Below are positions 20,862 through 29,482 of a stretch of 64,000 bases of DNA, in pieces. Source of the stretch: an uncultured Duodenibacillus sp. GTDB lineage: Bacteria > Pseudomonadota > Gammaproteobacteria > Burkholderiales > Burkholderiaceae_F. Below the pieces are notes generated by a model. It was not told the DNA's origin. It worked only from the letters and a program-made list of their open reading frames with translations, and did no database searches. Positions within the stretch are counted from its first letter, which is position 1; the number at the start of each line of letters is the position of its first letter. A program made the translations under genes and the position numbers. The stretch covers positions 47,608-111,607 of the forward strand of contig CALXQK010000016.1 of NCBI GenBank assembly GCA_944390745.1, given 5' to 3'.

Positions 20862-21704
20862 ATGACAGCCGACAAAAAGCCCCGCATCGTGCAAAAGGCG
20901 CCCGAGCCCTTCGGGCCGCTTTTTGACTCGCATGCGCACATCAATTCAGAGGAGTTCGACGCCGACCGCGGCGCGGTGCTCGAGCGCATGCGCGAGGCCG
21001 GTCTTGTGGGCGCCGTGACGGTCGCCTGCGACTACGGCGAGGTCGACAAGCTTCTTGAGGTCGTCGACTCAGCTCCCGGGTTTCTCAAGGGCGCATGGGC
21101 CCTGCACCCGGAGTACGAGGACCGCCGCGAGCCCGCGGTCGATGAGATCGTGCGCATCTGTTCAGATGCGCGCATTGCCGCCGTGGGTGAAACGGGGCTT
21201 GACTACTACTGGTGCAAGGGCGACCTCAGCTGGCAGCGCGAGCGCTTCATCCGCCACATCGATGCCGCCCGCGAGCTCGGCAAGCCCCTGATCGTGCACG
21301 CCCGGGAGGCCGAGGACGATGCGCTTGACATTCTCATCGCGCACAAGGCCCGCGAGTGCGGCTTCGTGCTGCACTGCTTCGGAGGAACGCTTGAGACCGC
21401 GCAGCGCGCGGTCGACAACGGGGGCCTTGTCTCCTTTACGGGCGTTCTCACCTTCAAGAGCGCCGAAAATTTGCGCAGCATTGCGCGAGTTCTCCCCCTT
21501 GAAGCGCTTATGATTGAAACCGACTGCCCCTACATGGCGCCGGTTCCGTACCGCGGACGGCGCTGCGAGCCTTCGCTCGTGGGCGAAGTGGCCAGAACAA
21601 TCGCCGCGGTCAAGGAGATCGATCCGGCCCTGGCGGCCCGGACGACGACGCAGACGGCGCGCCGCTTTTTTGCATTTGACCAGCTGGAAAACGCGTCGGT
21701 CTGA
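20862..21704 (+). CDS. tatD: TatD-family metal-dependent deoxyribonuclease
   Basis: A 280-residue TIM-barrel metal hydrolase of the TatD/YcfH family; characterised members are 3'-5' DNases acting in repair and DNA turnover. Ligand motifs are visible: FDSHAHIN (HxH), VGETGLDYYW (Glu), LIVHAREAEDD (His), LHCFGGTLETA (His) and IETDCPYMAPVPYRG (Asp). It lies 24 nt after the acyl-CoA synthetase gene, probably in one transcript. A perfect GC-rich palindrome follows the stop. Which of the TatD paralogues it corresponds to is not resolved. Confidence 0.92.
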   Translation: MTADKKPRIVQKAPEPFGPLFDSHAHINSEEFDADRGAVLERMREAGLVGAVTVACDYGEVDKLLEVVDSAPGFLKGAWALHPEYEDRREPAVDEIVRICSDARIAAVGETGLDYYWCKGDLSWQRERFIRHIDAARELGKPLIVHAREAEDDALDILIAHKARECGFVLHCFGGTLETAQRAVDNGGLVSFTGVLTFKSAENLRSIARVLPLEALMIETDCPYMAPVPYRGRRCEPSLVGEVARTIAAVKEIDPALAARTTTQTARRFFAFDQLENASV

Positions 21705-21707
21705 CGC

Positions 21708-21725
21708 CGCAGGGAGCTCCCTGCG
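21708..21725. repeat. Perfect 18-bp palindrome after tatD
   Basis: CGCAGGGAGCTCCCTGCG starts 4 nt past the tatD stop. It lacks a T-run, so it is at best a weak or factor-assisted terminator or mRNA end-protecting hairpin. Confidence 0.45.
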
Positions 21726-21786
21726 CCCAGGTTTACGGCTGCACTGCACCCATTGTTTTCGATTCGCTTTTTGGAAGATACACACG

Positions 21787-22587
21787 ATGCTCAGCAACAA
21801 CACCGCACGAAAGACCCTGCTTGCCTGCGCGATGGCCGCCTCCTTCATCCTTGCCGGATGCTCGAGCGCGCCGCAGTCGCCGGACGCCTCCTCGGGACCG
21901 GTCGCCATGGCCGGCCCCGAGGAAAACTGGGCCAACTTCTCCGGCGCCGTCGACCGCGACCGCGATGATGTGGTGGCCTACATGCTTGAGCAGGGCATGA
22001 GCCCCAACACCATCGTCAAGGGCGGCGACCCTGCCCTCGTGCGCGCCATCCGCATGGACAGCCAGTCCGTGGTGAACGTGCTTCTCAACGCCCCGGGGCT
22101 TGAGGTCGACACCGCAAGCGAGTTCGGCGAAACCGCCCTGATGCTTGCCGCCTTCAAGGGAAACATGGAGCTCGTGCAGACGCTGCTTGCCAAGGGCGCG
22201 AGCGTCAACCGCGTGGGCGGCTGGACGCCCCTGCACTACGCTGCCACCGAGGGACACGACGAGATCGTACAGCTGCTGCTTGAAAAGGGCGCGCGCGTCA
22301 ACGTGCAGACCGCCGCCGGCGTCACGCCGCTGTACATGGCCGCCCGCAAGCCCTCGCGCACCGTCGTGATGACGCTGCTCAAGGCCGGCGCCTGGCGCGA
22401 TCTTTGCAACGACAAGAACCAGTCGCCGGCCGACGCCGCACGCAAGGCGGGCGACGAGGAGCTTGCCGAATTTCTGAAGGTTGAAAAGTGCGCCGCGCCC
22501 CTGGATCCCTACGCCAAGGCCATTCCGGCCGCCGGCGGCAGCCGCGCCCCCGAGCGAAAGGTCGCCCCGATTCCGAGCGTGAAGTAG
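21787..22587 (+). CDS. Ankyrin-repeat lipoprotein
   Basis: A 266-residue protein with a lipoprotein signal (MLSNNTARKTLLACAMAASF, lipobox ILAGC with Cys at residue 22), so it is acylated and held in the envelope. About four ankyrin repeats follow: SEFGETALMLAAFKGNMELV, GGWTPLHYAATEGHDEIVQL, AAGVTPLYMAARKPSRTVVM and a degenerate KNQSPADAARKAGDEELAEF. Ankyrin repeats bind proteins; no enzyme domain is seen. The ATG at 21787 starts the signal peptide directly, while the frame opens upstream inside tatD. The C-terminus is Pro/Ala-rich. The partner is unknown. Confidence 0.88.
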   Translation: MLSNNTARKTLLACAMAASFILAGCSSAPQSPDASSGPVAMAGPEENWANFSGAVDRDRDDVVAYMLEQGMSPNTIVKGGDPALVRAIRMDSQSVVNVLLNAPGLEVDTASEFGETALMLAAFKGNMELVQTLLAKGASVNRVGGWTPLHYAATEGHDEIVQLLLEKGARVNVQTAAGVTPLYMAARKPSRTVVMTLLKAGAWRDLCNDKNQSPADAARKAGDEELAEFLKVEKCAAPLDPYAKAIPAAGGSRAPERKVAPIPSVK

Positions 22588-22712
22588 CACGCAGAGGCCC
22601 CTTGAGACGCCTGCAGTCCGCGCAAGGCGGCGCACGAGGCGCCGCTTCGCGCGCATGACCCTCCCTTCAGGCGTGCGCCCTGCCCCCCAGCACTGTCCCA
22701 GCGCACATTCCC

Positions 22713-24755
22713 ATGAGTGAAGCCTTTGAATCGCTGGAGCTTCTGGCTCCGGCGCGCGATCTTGAGGTCGGCCTTGCCGCCCTTTCCCATGGCGCCGATG
22801 CGGTCTACATTGGAGGCCCCGCGTTCGGCGCTCGCGCCGCGGCGGGCAACTCCATGTCCGACATTGAAAAGCTCGTGCGCGCCGCCCACCGTCTGCATGC
22901 ACGGGTCTTTCTGGCGCTCAACACCATCTGCTATGAGCGCGAGATTCCCGAGGCGCTTCACATTGCCCGCGAGGCCTACGAGGCAGGGGTCGACGCGCTG
23001 ATCGTGCAGGACCTGGGGCTGCTTGAGGCGGGGCTGCCGCCCATGGAGATCCACGCCTCGACGCAGTGCGACATCCGCACGCCGCAAAAGGCCGCGCTCA
23101 TGGACGCCCTTGGATTCTCCCAGGTGGTGCTCGCCCGCGAACTGACGCTCGATGAGATTGCCGCCTGCCGGCGCGCCATGCCGCATGCGCGCATCGAGTT
23201 CTTCGTGCACGGAGCGCTGTGCGTGAGCTACTCGGGCCGCTGCTACCTCTCGTGCGCCCAGACTGGACGCTCGGCCAACCGCGGCGCGTGCGCGCAGCCC
23301 TGCCGCCTGCCCTACGACGTCTACGACCTCGCCGGCCGTGAAATCGCCGCCGGCCGCCACGTGCTGAGCCTCAAGGACAACGACCAGAGCGGCAATCTGG
23401 CCGCGCTCATCCGCGCCGGGGTCTCGAGCTTCAAGATCGAGGGACGTCTCAAGGACGCCGAGTACGTCAAGAACATCACCGCCTACTACCGCAGAAAGCT
23501 CGACGCCGTCATCGAGGCCGCCGCCGGCGCCCTTCACGCCGAGAGCCTTGGACAGACGCGATTTTTCTTTGAGCCCGATCCCCAGAAGACCTTTCATCGC
23601 AGCGCCACGGACTATTTCGTCAACGGGCGCCGGATCATGATCGCCACGCTCGATACGCCAAAGAGCACGGGCGAGCGCATCGGCATTGTCAAGGCCGTGC
23701 ACCGCAGAGGGGGCCAGGGACGCCCGGCAGCGGCCCGCGCGGGCGAGTCAATCGACATTTCCACCCGTGCGCAGCTCTCCAACGGCGACGGCCTCATCTA
23801 CTTTGATTCCGGCAAAAACCTCTGCGGCCTCAACGTCAACCGTGCCGAGGAGCTCTCGCCGGGACTTGTGCGCATCTTTCTTCACGAGGGGCTCTCAAGG
23901 CACCCTGATCTTGCGCCCGGAACAGAGGTCAGGCGCAACAAGGACCAGGCCTTTGACCGGCTTCTTGCCGGAAAGAGCGCCGAGCGGCGCATTCCGGCGC
24001 AGTTCGAGCTCACGATGGGCTTCGGGCGCGTGCGGCTTGAAGCCCGCGCCGCCGGCGTCTCGGGCCTTGCCGAGCGGGAGTTTTGCGCCTCTGCCGCCAG
24101 GGACCCCGTCCGGGGACTTGAAACCCTCAGGGGAGCGCTTCAAAAGACCGGGGAGACCGACTTCACGTTTGCTTCTCTGGCCATTGAGGGAGAGGGCTTT
24201 GGAAACGACCGGCCGCCCTTTGTCCCCGTCTCGGTTCTAAACGCGCTTCGGCGCGAGGCGCTTGAGAAGCTTGCGCAGGCCGTCAGCGCCTCGCACCGCA
24301 AGGGAACGGTTCGCGCCATGGACCTTGAGCGCGCCCGGGCGCTTGCCCCCTTGTGCGAGCTGTCGGGGTTTGCAGCCAATGCGGCGAATCACTGCACGCG
24401 CGAGCTTTTGCAAAAGCTCGGGGTCGAGGGCACGCTCACGGCCTTTGAGGTGCTCAACAAGCGCATCGACCTGTCGCACGCCGAGCTCATGCGCTGCCGG
24501 CACTGCGTGCGGCACACGCTCGATCTGTGCCCGAAGTCCGTCAAGGGCAGCCCCGAGCGAAAGGCCGCCTTCAAGCGCGCCAACGGCGGGCGCCTCAAGC
24601 CCCTGCCGCTGGTGCTTGTCAACGACAAGGGGCGCCGGCTCATTGCGCGCTTTGACTGCCGGCACTGCGAGATGACGGTTTCGCTCATTGAAAACGACGC
24701 GCAGTTTGAAGCCGTGCGCGCCGAAGCCGGGCTCAAGCCCCTGTCGCTTGGATAG
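22713..24755 (+). CDS. rlhA: Peptidase U32-family protein, probable 23S rRNA C2501 hydroxylase
   Basis: A 680-residue U32/DUF3656 protein of the same layout as E. coli RlhA (YdcP), which hydroxylates C2501 of 23S rRNA with prephenate-dependent input. Motifs: ELLAPARDLEVGLAALSHGA at the N-terminus, the Cys-rich ALCVSYSGRCYLSCAQTGRS followed by GACAQPCRLPY, and LSLKDNDQSGNL and SFKIEGRLKDAEYV. The C-terminus has further Cys pairs (LMRCRHCVRHTLDLCPKS and FDCRHCEMTVSL), consistent with an iron-sulfur or zinc site. U32 relatives such as TrhP and UbiU/UbiV are shorter, so RlhA is the best fit, although the substrate is inferred from family. Confidence 0.85.
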   Translation: MSEAFESLELLAPARDLEVGLAALSHGADAVYIGGPAFGARAAAGNSMSDIEKLVRAAHRLHARVFLALNTICYEREIPEALHIAREAYEAGVDALIVQDLGLLEAGLPPMEIHASTQCDIRTPQKAALMDALGFSQVVLARELTLDEIAACRRAMPHARIEFFVHGALCVSYSGRCYLSCAQTGRSANRGACAQPCRLPYDVYDLAGREIAAGRHVLSLKDNDQSGNLAALIRAGVSSFKIEGRLKDAEYVKNITAYYRRKLDAVIEAAAGALHAESLGQTRFFFEPDPQKTFHRSATDYFVNGRRIMIATLDTPKSTGERIGIVKAVHRRGGQGRPAAARAGESIDISTRAQLSNGDGLIYFDSGKNLCGLNVNRAEELSPGLVRIFLHEGLSRHPDLAPGTEVRRNKDQAFDRLLAGKSAERRIPAQFELTMGFGRVRLEARAAGVSGLAEREFCASAARDPVRGLETLRGALQKTGETDFTFASLAIEGEGFGNDRPPFVPVSVLNALRREALEKLAQAVSASHRKGTVRAMDLERARALAPLCELSGFAANAANHCTRELLQKLGVEGTLTAFEVLNKRIDLSHAELMRCRHCVRHTLDLCPKSVKGSPERKAAFKRANGGRLKPLPLVLVNDKGRRLIARFDCRHCEMTVSLIENDAQFEAVRAEAGLKPLSLG

Positions 24756-24879
24756 GAGGCGCGGCGCCTCAAGCCCCCGGGCGGCGGCGGTTTGTTTTCG
24801 CCCGCGTCCGATTGCGCTAGCATTGGGGGTTCAGAGCGCGCCGCCTGAAAAAAAACAACAAGAAGACCCTACAGCATTC

Positions 24880-26025
24880 ATGAAATCCTTCGTTGCCAAA
24901 GCCCTTCTCGAGTCCGTGCTGCTGACGGCCTCGCACACGCTTTCCGCCAGGACCTTCGCGGCCTTCTGGAAGCGTGTCTCGCCTCGCCTGCAGGAGGGCG
25001 TGAGCTACATCGACCGGCACGAGGACGAGGGTCTTGAGGTTGAAAAGACCCTGCTTGAGACGATCACCTTCCGCGATCCCGAGATCACCCGCATTGTGGA
25101 CGGGTGCCTGAAGGAATTCATGCACTCGGACGTTCTCAGCCTCATCGACCAGGTGCAGCGCATCGAGGACGGCATCACCGCCCGGCGCGAGCAGATCAAC
25201 GTCTGGAAGCTGTCTCTCATTGCGGCTCCGGCCACCTCGCTCATGCCGCTTCGGCAGACGCGCGCAAGCCTCAACCGGCGCATCGCCCGCGAGCGCAAGG
25301 CCATTGAAAGGGACGAGGCGCGCATTGTCGCGCTCAAGGCCTCGACCCTTGAGGCCATGGCTGCCCGGGGACTGGCCATGACGCCCAAGCAGCTCGACGG
25401 CCTTCTCTACTCAGCCGAGGGCGGCGACATCGCCCAGGTCATGGCCGTGGCGGAAAACATCCGCGCCATTGAGCACAGCCTGAGCGCCGAACTCAAGGGG
25501 CCGGATGCGGGCGCCGAGCAGGTGCGCGCCTACACGGGCTATGTGATGATGTGCTACCGCATCTATCTTGCGGCCCTGGACCGGGCCGCAAGGACGATCC
25601 GCACGGTGTACCTCAAGCGGCTTGAGGGCATCATTGCCGAGGCCACCAGCCAGATGATGAAGGCCGACGCCCTGCGCCAGAGCCTCGGCGCGCGATCGGA
25701 CGTGGCGATGAACAATCTCGATCTCAACGCCCGCACGATTGATCTCGCAGACCTCTATGAAAAGCACCTCAACCGGCGCCTTGAGGACCTTGCCCGGCTC
25801 TCGGCCGAGATGAGAATCAACTATGAGCTCTCGCGCAACACCTTCCGCACGGTCAAGCTCGGCGGCGAGCTCGTCGACGTGATCCGCGCCGGGGAGAAGG
25901 ATCTGCAGAGCATCTTTGAATTCGAGCCGCCCAGGCTTGAGGCCTTCTACGACAAGAAGCTGCGCGAGGACTTTGACGCCATCACGGCGCGGCTCAAGGA
26001 GCCGCAGCACGGCAAGAGGCGCTAG
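24880..26025 (+). CDS. Unknown helical protein
   Basis: A 381-residue protein with no family I recognise. The ATG at 24880 (MKSFVAKALLESVLL) is preferred to the upstream open frame that overlaps rlhA. It is almost entirely helical, with long charged heptad-like stretches (RRIARERKAIERDEARIVAL, NRRLEDLARLSAEMRINYEL) suggesting coiled coils and a cytoplasmic structural or scaffolding role. No signal peptide, membrane span or catalytic motif is seen. It is 124 nt after rlhA on the same strand and convergent with queC. Confidence 0.75.
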   Translation: MKSFVAKALLESVLLTASHTLSARTFAAFWKRVSPRLQEGVSYIDRHEDEGLEVEKTLLETITFRDPEITRIVDGCLKEFMHSDVLSLIDQVQRIEDGITARREQINVWKLSLIAAPATSLMPLRQTRASLNRRIARERKAIERDEARIVALKASTLEAMAARGLAMTPKQLDGLLYSAEGGDIAQVMAVAENIRAIEHSLSAELKGPDAGAEQVRAYTGYVMMCYRIYLAALDRAARTIRTVYLKRLEGIIAEATSQMMKADALRQSLGARSDVAMNNLDLNARTIDLADLYEKHLNRRLEDLARLSAEMRINYELSRNTFRTVKLGGELVDVIRAGEKDLQSIFEFEPPRLEAFYDKKLREDFDAITARLKEPQHGKRR

Positions 26026-26099
26026 CCGCAGTCCTGAGAACTCCCGGGTGCGTCAGCCGACGCGCCCGTTTTCGGTTGGAGGCGGGGCTGCCCCGCGCC

Positions 26100-26855
26100 T
26101 TACTTCTCTGCCCGCGCCTGTCTGCGCAGCTTCTGATATTCCTCCCAGCCCCTGGCGCGCAGCCGGCAGGCCGGGCACTCGCCGCACCCGTAGCCCCAGT
26201 CGTGCAGCACGTCGTGCTCGCCCATGTAGCAGGTGTGGGTCTGGGTGCGGATCAGCTCCACGAGGGCCTCGCCGCCCAGCTCCCCGGCCAGGGCCCAGGT
26301 CTCGGCCTTGTCAAGCCACATCAGGGGCGTCTCGATCACCATGGGGGCATCCAGCCCGAGCGAAAGCGACACCTGAAGGCTCTTGATGGTGTTGTCGCGG
26401 CAGTCCGGGTAGCCCGAATAGTCCGTTTCGCACATGCCGCCCACAAGGACCGAGGCGTCGCGCCGCCAGGCCACCGCCGCGGCGTAGGTGAAGAAAAGCA
26501 GGTTGCGCGCAGGCACGAAGGTGTTGGGAAGACCGTTTTTTTCAAAGGCGATCGCCTTTTCACGGGTGAGCGCGCAGTCGCTCACCGTGCCCAGTGCGCG
26601 CATGTCAATGAGGTGGTCGGGCCCGAGCCTTGCGGCAAACTGCGAGTCGAGTCCGCGCATGCCTTCGAGCACCCTGGCGCGGCAGGAAAGCTCCACGGCA
26701 TGACGCTGCCCGTAGTCGAATCCCACCGTCTCCACCGCGCCGTAGCGGCGCAGCGCCCAGGCCAGACACGTCGTCGAATCCTGGCCGCCGCTGAAAAGCA
26801 CGAGCGCCTTTTTGCTGCGCGTCCCTGCCGGAGAAGCTCCTTGAATTTCCATCAT
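26100..26855 (-). CDS. queC: 7-cyano-7-deazaguanine (preQ0) synthase
   Basis: A 251-residue ATP-dependent enzyme that turns 7-carboxy-7-deazaguanine into preQ0 in queuosine biosynthesis. The PP-loop [18 protein letters not shown] and the C-terminal zinc site [17 protein letters not shown] (with the upstream Cys in GYGCGEC) are diagnostic, as are [15 protein letters not shown] and [13 protein letters not shown]. The start ATG at 26855 (or the next ATG at 26852) has inverted repeats upstream. No preQ1 riboswitch pattern was recognised in its leader. Other queuosine genes are not in the window. Confidence 0.95.
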   Translation of the reverse strand: MMEIQGASPAGTRSKKALVLFSGGQDSTTCLAWALRRYGAVETVGFDYGQRHAVELSCRARVLEGMRGLDSQFAARLGPDHLIDMRALGTVSDCALTREKAIAFEKNGLPNTFVPARNLLFFTYAAAVAWRRDASVLVGGMCETDYSGYPDCRDNTIKSLQVSLSLGLDAPMVIETPLMWLDKAETWALAGELGGEALVELIRTQTHTCYMGEHDVLHDWGYGCGECPACRLRARGWEEYQKLRRQARAEK

Positions 26856-26905
26856 TTTCTTTCTCTATGAATTCCCTTTGATTGATCCCTTTCTGACCCA
26901 TATTT

Positions 26906-26937
26906 GCATGATTGTGATTGAATAAGATCAATCATGC
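26906..26937. promoter_or_regulatory. Inverted repeat upstream of queC, possible operator
   Basis: A perfect 9-bp inverted repeat, GCATGATTG / CAATCATGC, separated by 14 nt, centred about 65 nt upstream of the queC start. It contains an inner GATTG/CAATC repeat and is AT-rich in the middle. The symmetry suggests a dimeric regulator site; no terminator-like T-run follows. Confidence 0.45.
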
Positions 26938-27019
26938 GCCTGTCCTCTGGCCAGCACGAGTCTCAAGCCAGGGCAGGCCACGGCTATTTTCACACATTCG
27001 CGCTTTCAAGGAGCAGAAC

Positions 27020-27044
27020 GCCTGCAGTTTCAAATCCTGCAGGC
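27020..27044. repeat. Inverted repeat in the queC/AEC divergent region
   Basis: GCCTGCAG and CTGCAGGC, 9 nt apart, perfectly complementary. It is in the 382-nt region between queC and the divergent AEC transporter gene and has no T-run; function is unknown. Nothing else was recognised in that region apart from the neighbouring inverted repeat and a possible promoter. Confidence 0.4.
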
Positions 27045-27139
27045 GGAGCATCGGCTGCAAGGGTTAACAGTAGCCGCTCCAACCCCGCGTTTGTCCTCAA
27101 TCAAGCAGACCTTCTGCAGTCAGAGCATTATCATGGGAA

Positions 27140-27168
27140 TTGGAACTAGGGTGTTTTACCTAGGATAA
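27140..27168 (+). promoter_or_regulatory. Possible sigma70 promoter of the AEC transporter gene
   Basis: TTGGAA (27140-27145), a 17-nt spacer, and GGATAA (27163-27168), about 70 nt before the AEC start codon. Each hexamer is an imperfect match, so this is only a candidate. Confidence 0.35.
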
Positions 27169-27237
27169 AAACAGCGGCGTCCGCCTGCGCCTTCCTCGGG
27201 GTGCCGGCGGGTCAGACGTCGCACAGCGGAGAAAACC

Positions 27238-28173
27238 ATGGACACGATTCTCGCGATCCTGCAGCCCTTCTGCCTGATTGCACTTGGGGCCGTGCTTGTA
27301 CACCTTCCTCTTTTTCCGCGCAGTCTCTGGGACGGCGTCGAAAAACTCGTCTACTACGTTCTCTTCCCGCCGCTTCTGTTTTCAAGCGTCGTCAAGGCCA
27401 ACCTCGTGGTCAGTGAAACCGGGATCTTCCTGGTTGGCGGAATCCTCGCCATGGCCACGGGCATCTTCATGGCGCACGTCGTCTCGCGCATGGCTCCGGC
27501 CGATCCCATGACCGACGCCTCGGTGCGGCAGACGGGCTACCGCTTCAACTCCTACATCTGCTTTGCCATCGCGCTTTCGCTCTACGGTCCCGAGGGGCTT
27601 GCCCTGGTGGCGCTTCTCACCGGCTTCTGGGTGCCGATTTCCAACGCCATCGCCGTTGCCGACCTTGTGAAGGCCGGATCGACGCAAAAGGGCGGCGCAG
27701 GCGTGATGTCAATTCTGCGCTCGATTCTCACCAACCCCCTCATCGTCGGAACGCTGGCAGGTCTTGCCGTCAACATTGCGAGCACCACCACGGGCCTTGC
27801 GATGCCGAAGTTCGTCATGGACTTTCTCGGGTCGCTCGGCTCGGCCTCGGTGGCCACGGCCCTGATGGCAATCGGCGCAGGGCTTGCCGTTGAAGACTTC
27901 AAGCGCTACAAGAAGCTCATTGCGCTCTCAACGATCCAGCGTCTGGTGGCGCTTCCGGCGCTTGCCTTCGTCGTGGGCATCGTGCTGCAGATGAACCACG
28001 TCGAGCTCGGCGCCCTGATGTGCTACGCCGTCGTGCCCACCGCCAACTCGTGCTACATCATGGCCGTGCGCATGGGCGGAAACGGTCCGGTGGTGAGCGA
28101 CCTCACCTCGGTCGAGGTGGTGGCGTCGCTGCTCACCATTCCGCTGTGGATGTCGCTAGCGGTGATGATCTGA
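27238..28173 (+). CDS. AEC-family (auxin efflux carrier type) transporter
   Basis: A 311-residue inner-membrane protein with about ten hydrophobic segments, the size and pattern of bacterial AEC transporters (for example malonate/malate carriers). The N-terminus MDTILAILQPFCLIALGAVL and GVEKLVYYVLFPPLLFSSVV match the conserved first two helices. The mid-protein NPLIVGTLAGLAVNI and C-terminal VPTANSCYIMAVRMGGNGPV also fit the family, including the conserved Pro/Asn of the crossing helices. Family substrates are small organic acids or amino acids; the substrate here is unknown. It is transcribed alone, divergent from queC and convergent with nrdB. Confidence 0.88.
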   Translation: MDTILAILQPFCLIALGAVLVHLPLFPRSLWDGVEKLVYYVLFPPLLFSSVVKANLVVSETGIFLVGGILAMATGIFMAHVVSRMAPADPMTDASVRQTGYRFNSYICFAIALSLYGPEGLALVALLTGFWVPISNAIAVADLVKAGSTQKGGAGVMSILRSILTNPLIVGTLAGLAVNIASTTTGLAMPKFVMDFLGSLGSASVATALMAIGAGLAVEDFKRYKKLIALSTIQRLVALPALAFVVGIVLQMNHVELGALMCYAVVPTANSCYIMAVRMGGNGPVVSDLTSVEVVASLLTIPLWMSLAVMI

Positions 28174-28336
28174 CGCGCCTGCGGCCTTGCCTGCCGTCCG
28201 GTTTTCCAAGGGGATCCTCTGCCCAATCATCGCTGGCCGAGGTTCTGATTCATTCAAATGTCCTCCCCGACGATTCGCAGTGCGCGGCTGCCAGGCCACG
28301 ACTCCACTCGGTGTGGAGCATGCCCATACCAGGCAT

Positions 28337-28366
28337 AAAAAACCCGGGCGCGCACAGCGTCCCGGG
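28337..28366 (-). terminator. Rho-independent terminator of the nrdAB operon
   Basis: On the minus strand CCCGGG...CCCGGG forms a stem with additional inner pairing and is followed by six T (28342-28337), 25 nt after the nrdB stop. The plus strand has no T-run after the stem, so it serves nrdB. Confidence 0.8.
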
Positions 28367-28391
28367 CCTGAAAGCTTCGTACTTGCTTCTC

Positions 28392-29453
28392 TTACGACCT
28401 GGAGCCGCGCGGCACGGCAAGCTCCTCTGGCGCACGCTCAGGGGTGAGCGCGAAGTCGTCTGCAGCGCGGCCCCAGACCTGGGCCCAGTCGCCGCTGAGC
28501 GCCCCCTTGGCGTAGTCGACCACGCGGTTTTCAAAGAAGTTGGTGTGCGTGACGCCGAGCATGGCGTCGACCCAGGGAAGCGGATTCTTGCTCACGCCGA
28601 AGATCGCCTTCATGCCCATGGCCGTCAGGCGGCGGTCGGCGATGTAGCGGATGTAGCGCTTGACGTCCCCGGGCGAGAGCTTTTGCATCTCATGCACGCC
28701 GAAGGCAAGCTCAATGAAGCGGTCCTCGAGCTCGACCATCTTTTCTGCGATGCCGTAGATCTCGCTTTTGAGCGCATCCGTCCAGAGCTCCTTGTTCTGC
28801 GCGATGTACTCGCGGAAAAGCCGGATCATCGACTCTGTGTGCAGCGTCTCGTCGTTGATCGACCAGGCGATGATCTGCCCCATGCCGCGCATCGTGCCGT
28901 TGCGGGTGAAGTTCAAGAGCATCACGAAGCTTGAAAAGAGCTGCATGCCCTCGGTAAATCCCGAAAACGCAGCCATCTTGGCGGCAATGCTCTCGTTTTC
29001 ATTCAGGCGCAGGCCGTGAAAATAGTCGTGCTTGTCGGCCATGGCCTGGTACTGCAGGAACTCGTTGTAGATCGCCTCGGGCATGCCGAGCGTCTCAATG
29101 AGATGCGAATAGGCTGCAATGTGCACGGCCTCGCGCGCGGCAAAGCTCGAGAGCATCATGCGCACCTCGGGCTGCGCAAAGGCGGGCAGGTACGTGTGCA
29201 CGTAGGCCGCGCTCACGTCGATGTCGCCCTGCGTGAAGAAGCGAAACACCTTGGTGAGGAAGTCGCGCTCGGAGTCCGTCAGGCGGTTTCTCCAGTCCTT
29301 GACGTCCTCGACCATCGGCACCTCGGTCCAGAGCCAGTGCATCTGCTCGCTCTGCATGAAGGCGTCATAGGCCCAGGGGTAGGCAAAGGGCTTGTAGTAG
29401 TCGCGCGTCTCGGTCAGAAGCGTGCGTTTCTTGTTTTCTTGACTCATCTTCAA
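28392..29453 (-). CDS. nrdB: Class Ia ribonucleotide reductase, small (radical) subunit
   Basis: This 353-residue subunit makes the di-iron tyrosyl radical used by NrdA to reduce ribonucleotides. Iron ligands are visible in SFAAREAVHIAAYSHLIETL (Glu, His, and the radical-type Tyr in AAYSHLI) and INDETLHTESMIRLF. The C-terminal tail (DDFALTPERAPEEL) is shorter and less acidic than in E. coli, although it presumably docks on NrdA. ATG is at 29453 or 29447. It lies 29 nt after nrdA with a strong terminator behind it, so the two form a simple operon controlled from the NrdR boxes upstream of nrdA. Confidence 0.95.
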   Translation of the reverse strand: MKMSQENKKRTLLTETRDYYKPFAYPWAYDAFMQSEQMHWLWTEVPMVEDVKDWRNRLTDSERDFLTKVFRFFTQGDIDVSAAYVHTYLPAFAQPEVRMMLSSFAAREAVHIAAYSHLIETLGMPEAIYNEFLQYQAMADKHDYFHGLRLNENESIAAKMAAFSGFTEGMQLFSSFVMLLNFTRNGTMRGMGQIIAWSINDETLHTESMIRLFREYIAQNKELWTDALKSEIYGIAEKMVELEDRFIELAFGVHEMQKLSPGDVKRYIRYIADRRLTAMGMKAIFGVSKNPLPWVDAMLGVTHTNFFENRVVDYAKGALSGDWAQVWGRAADDFALTPERAPEELAVPRGSRS

Positions 29454-29482
29454 AACATTCAGTTCGTTGTCTGCCGTCTGCC

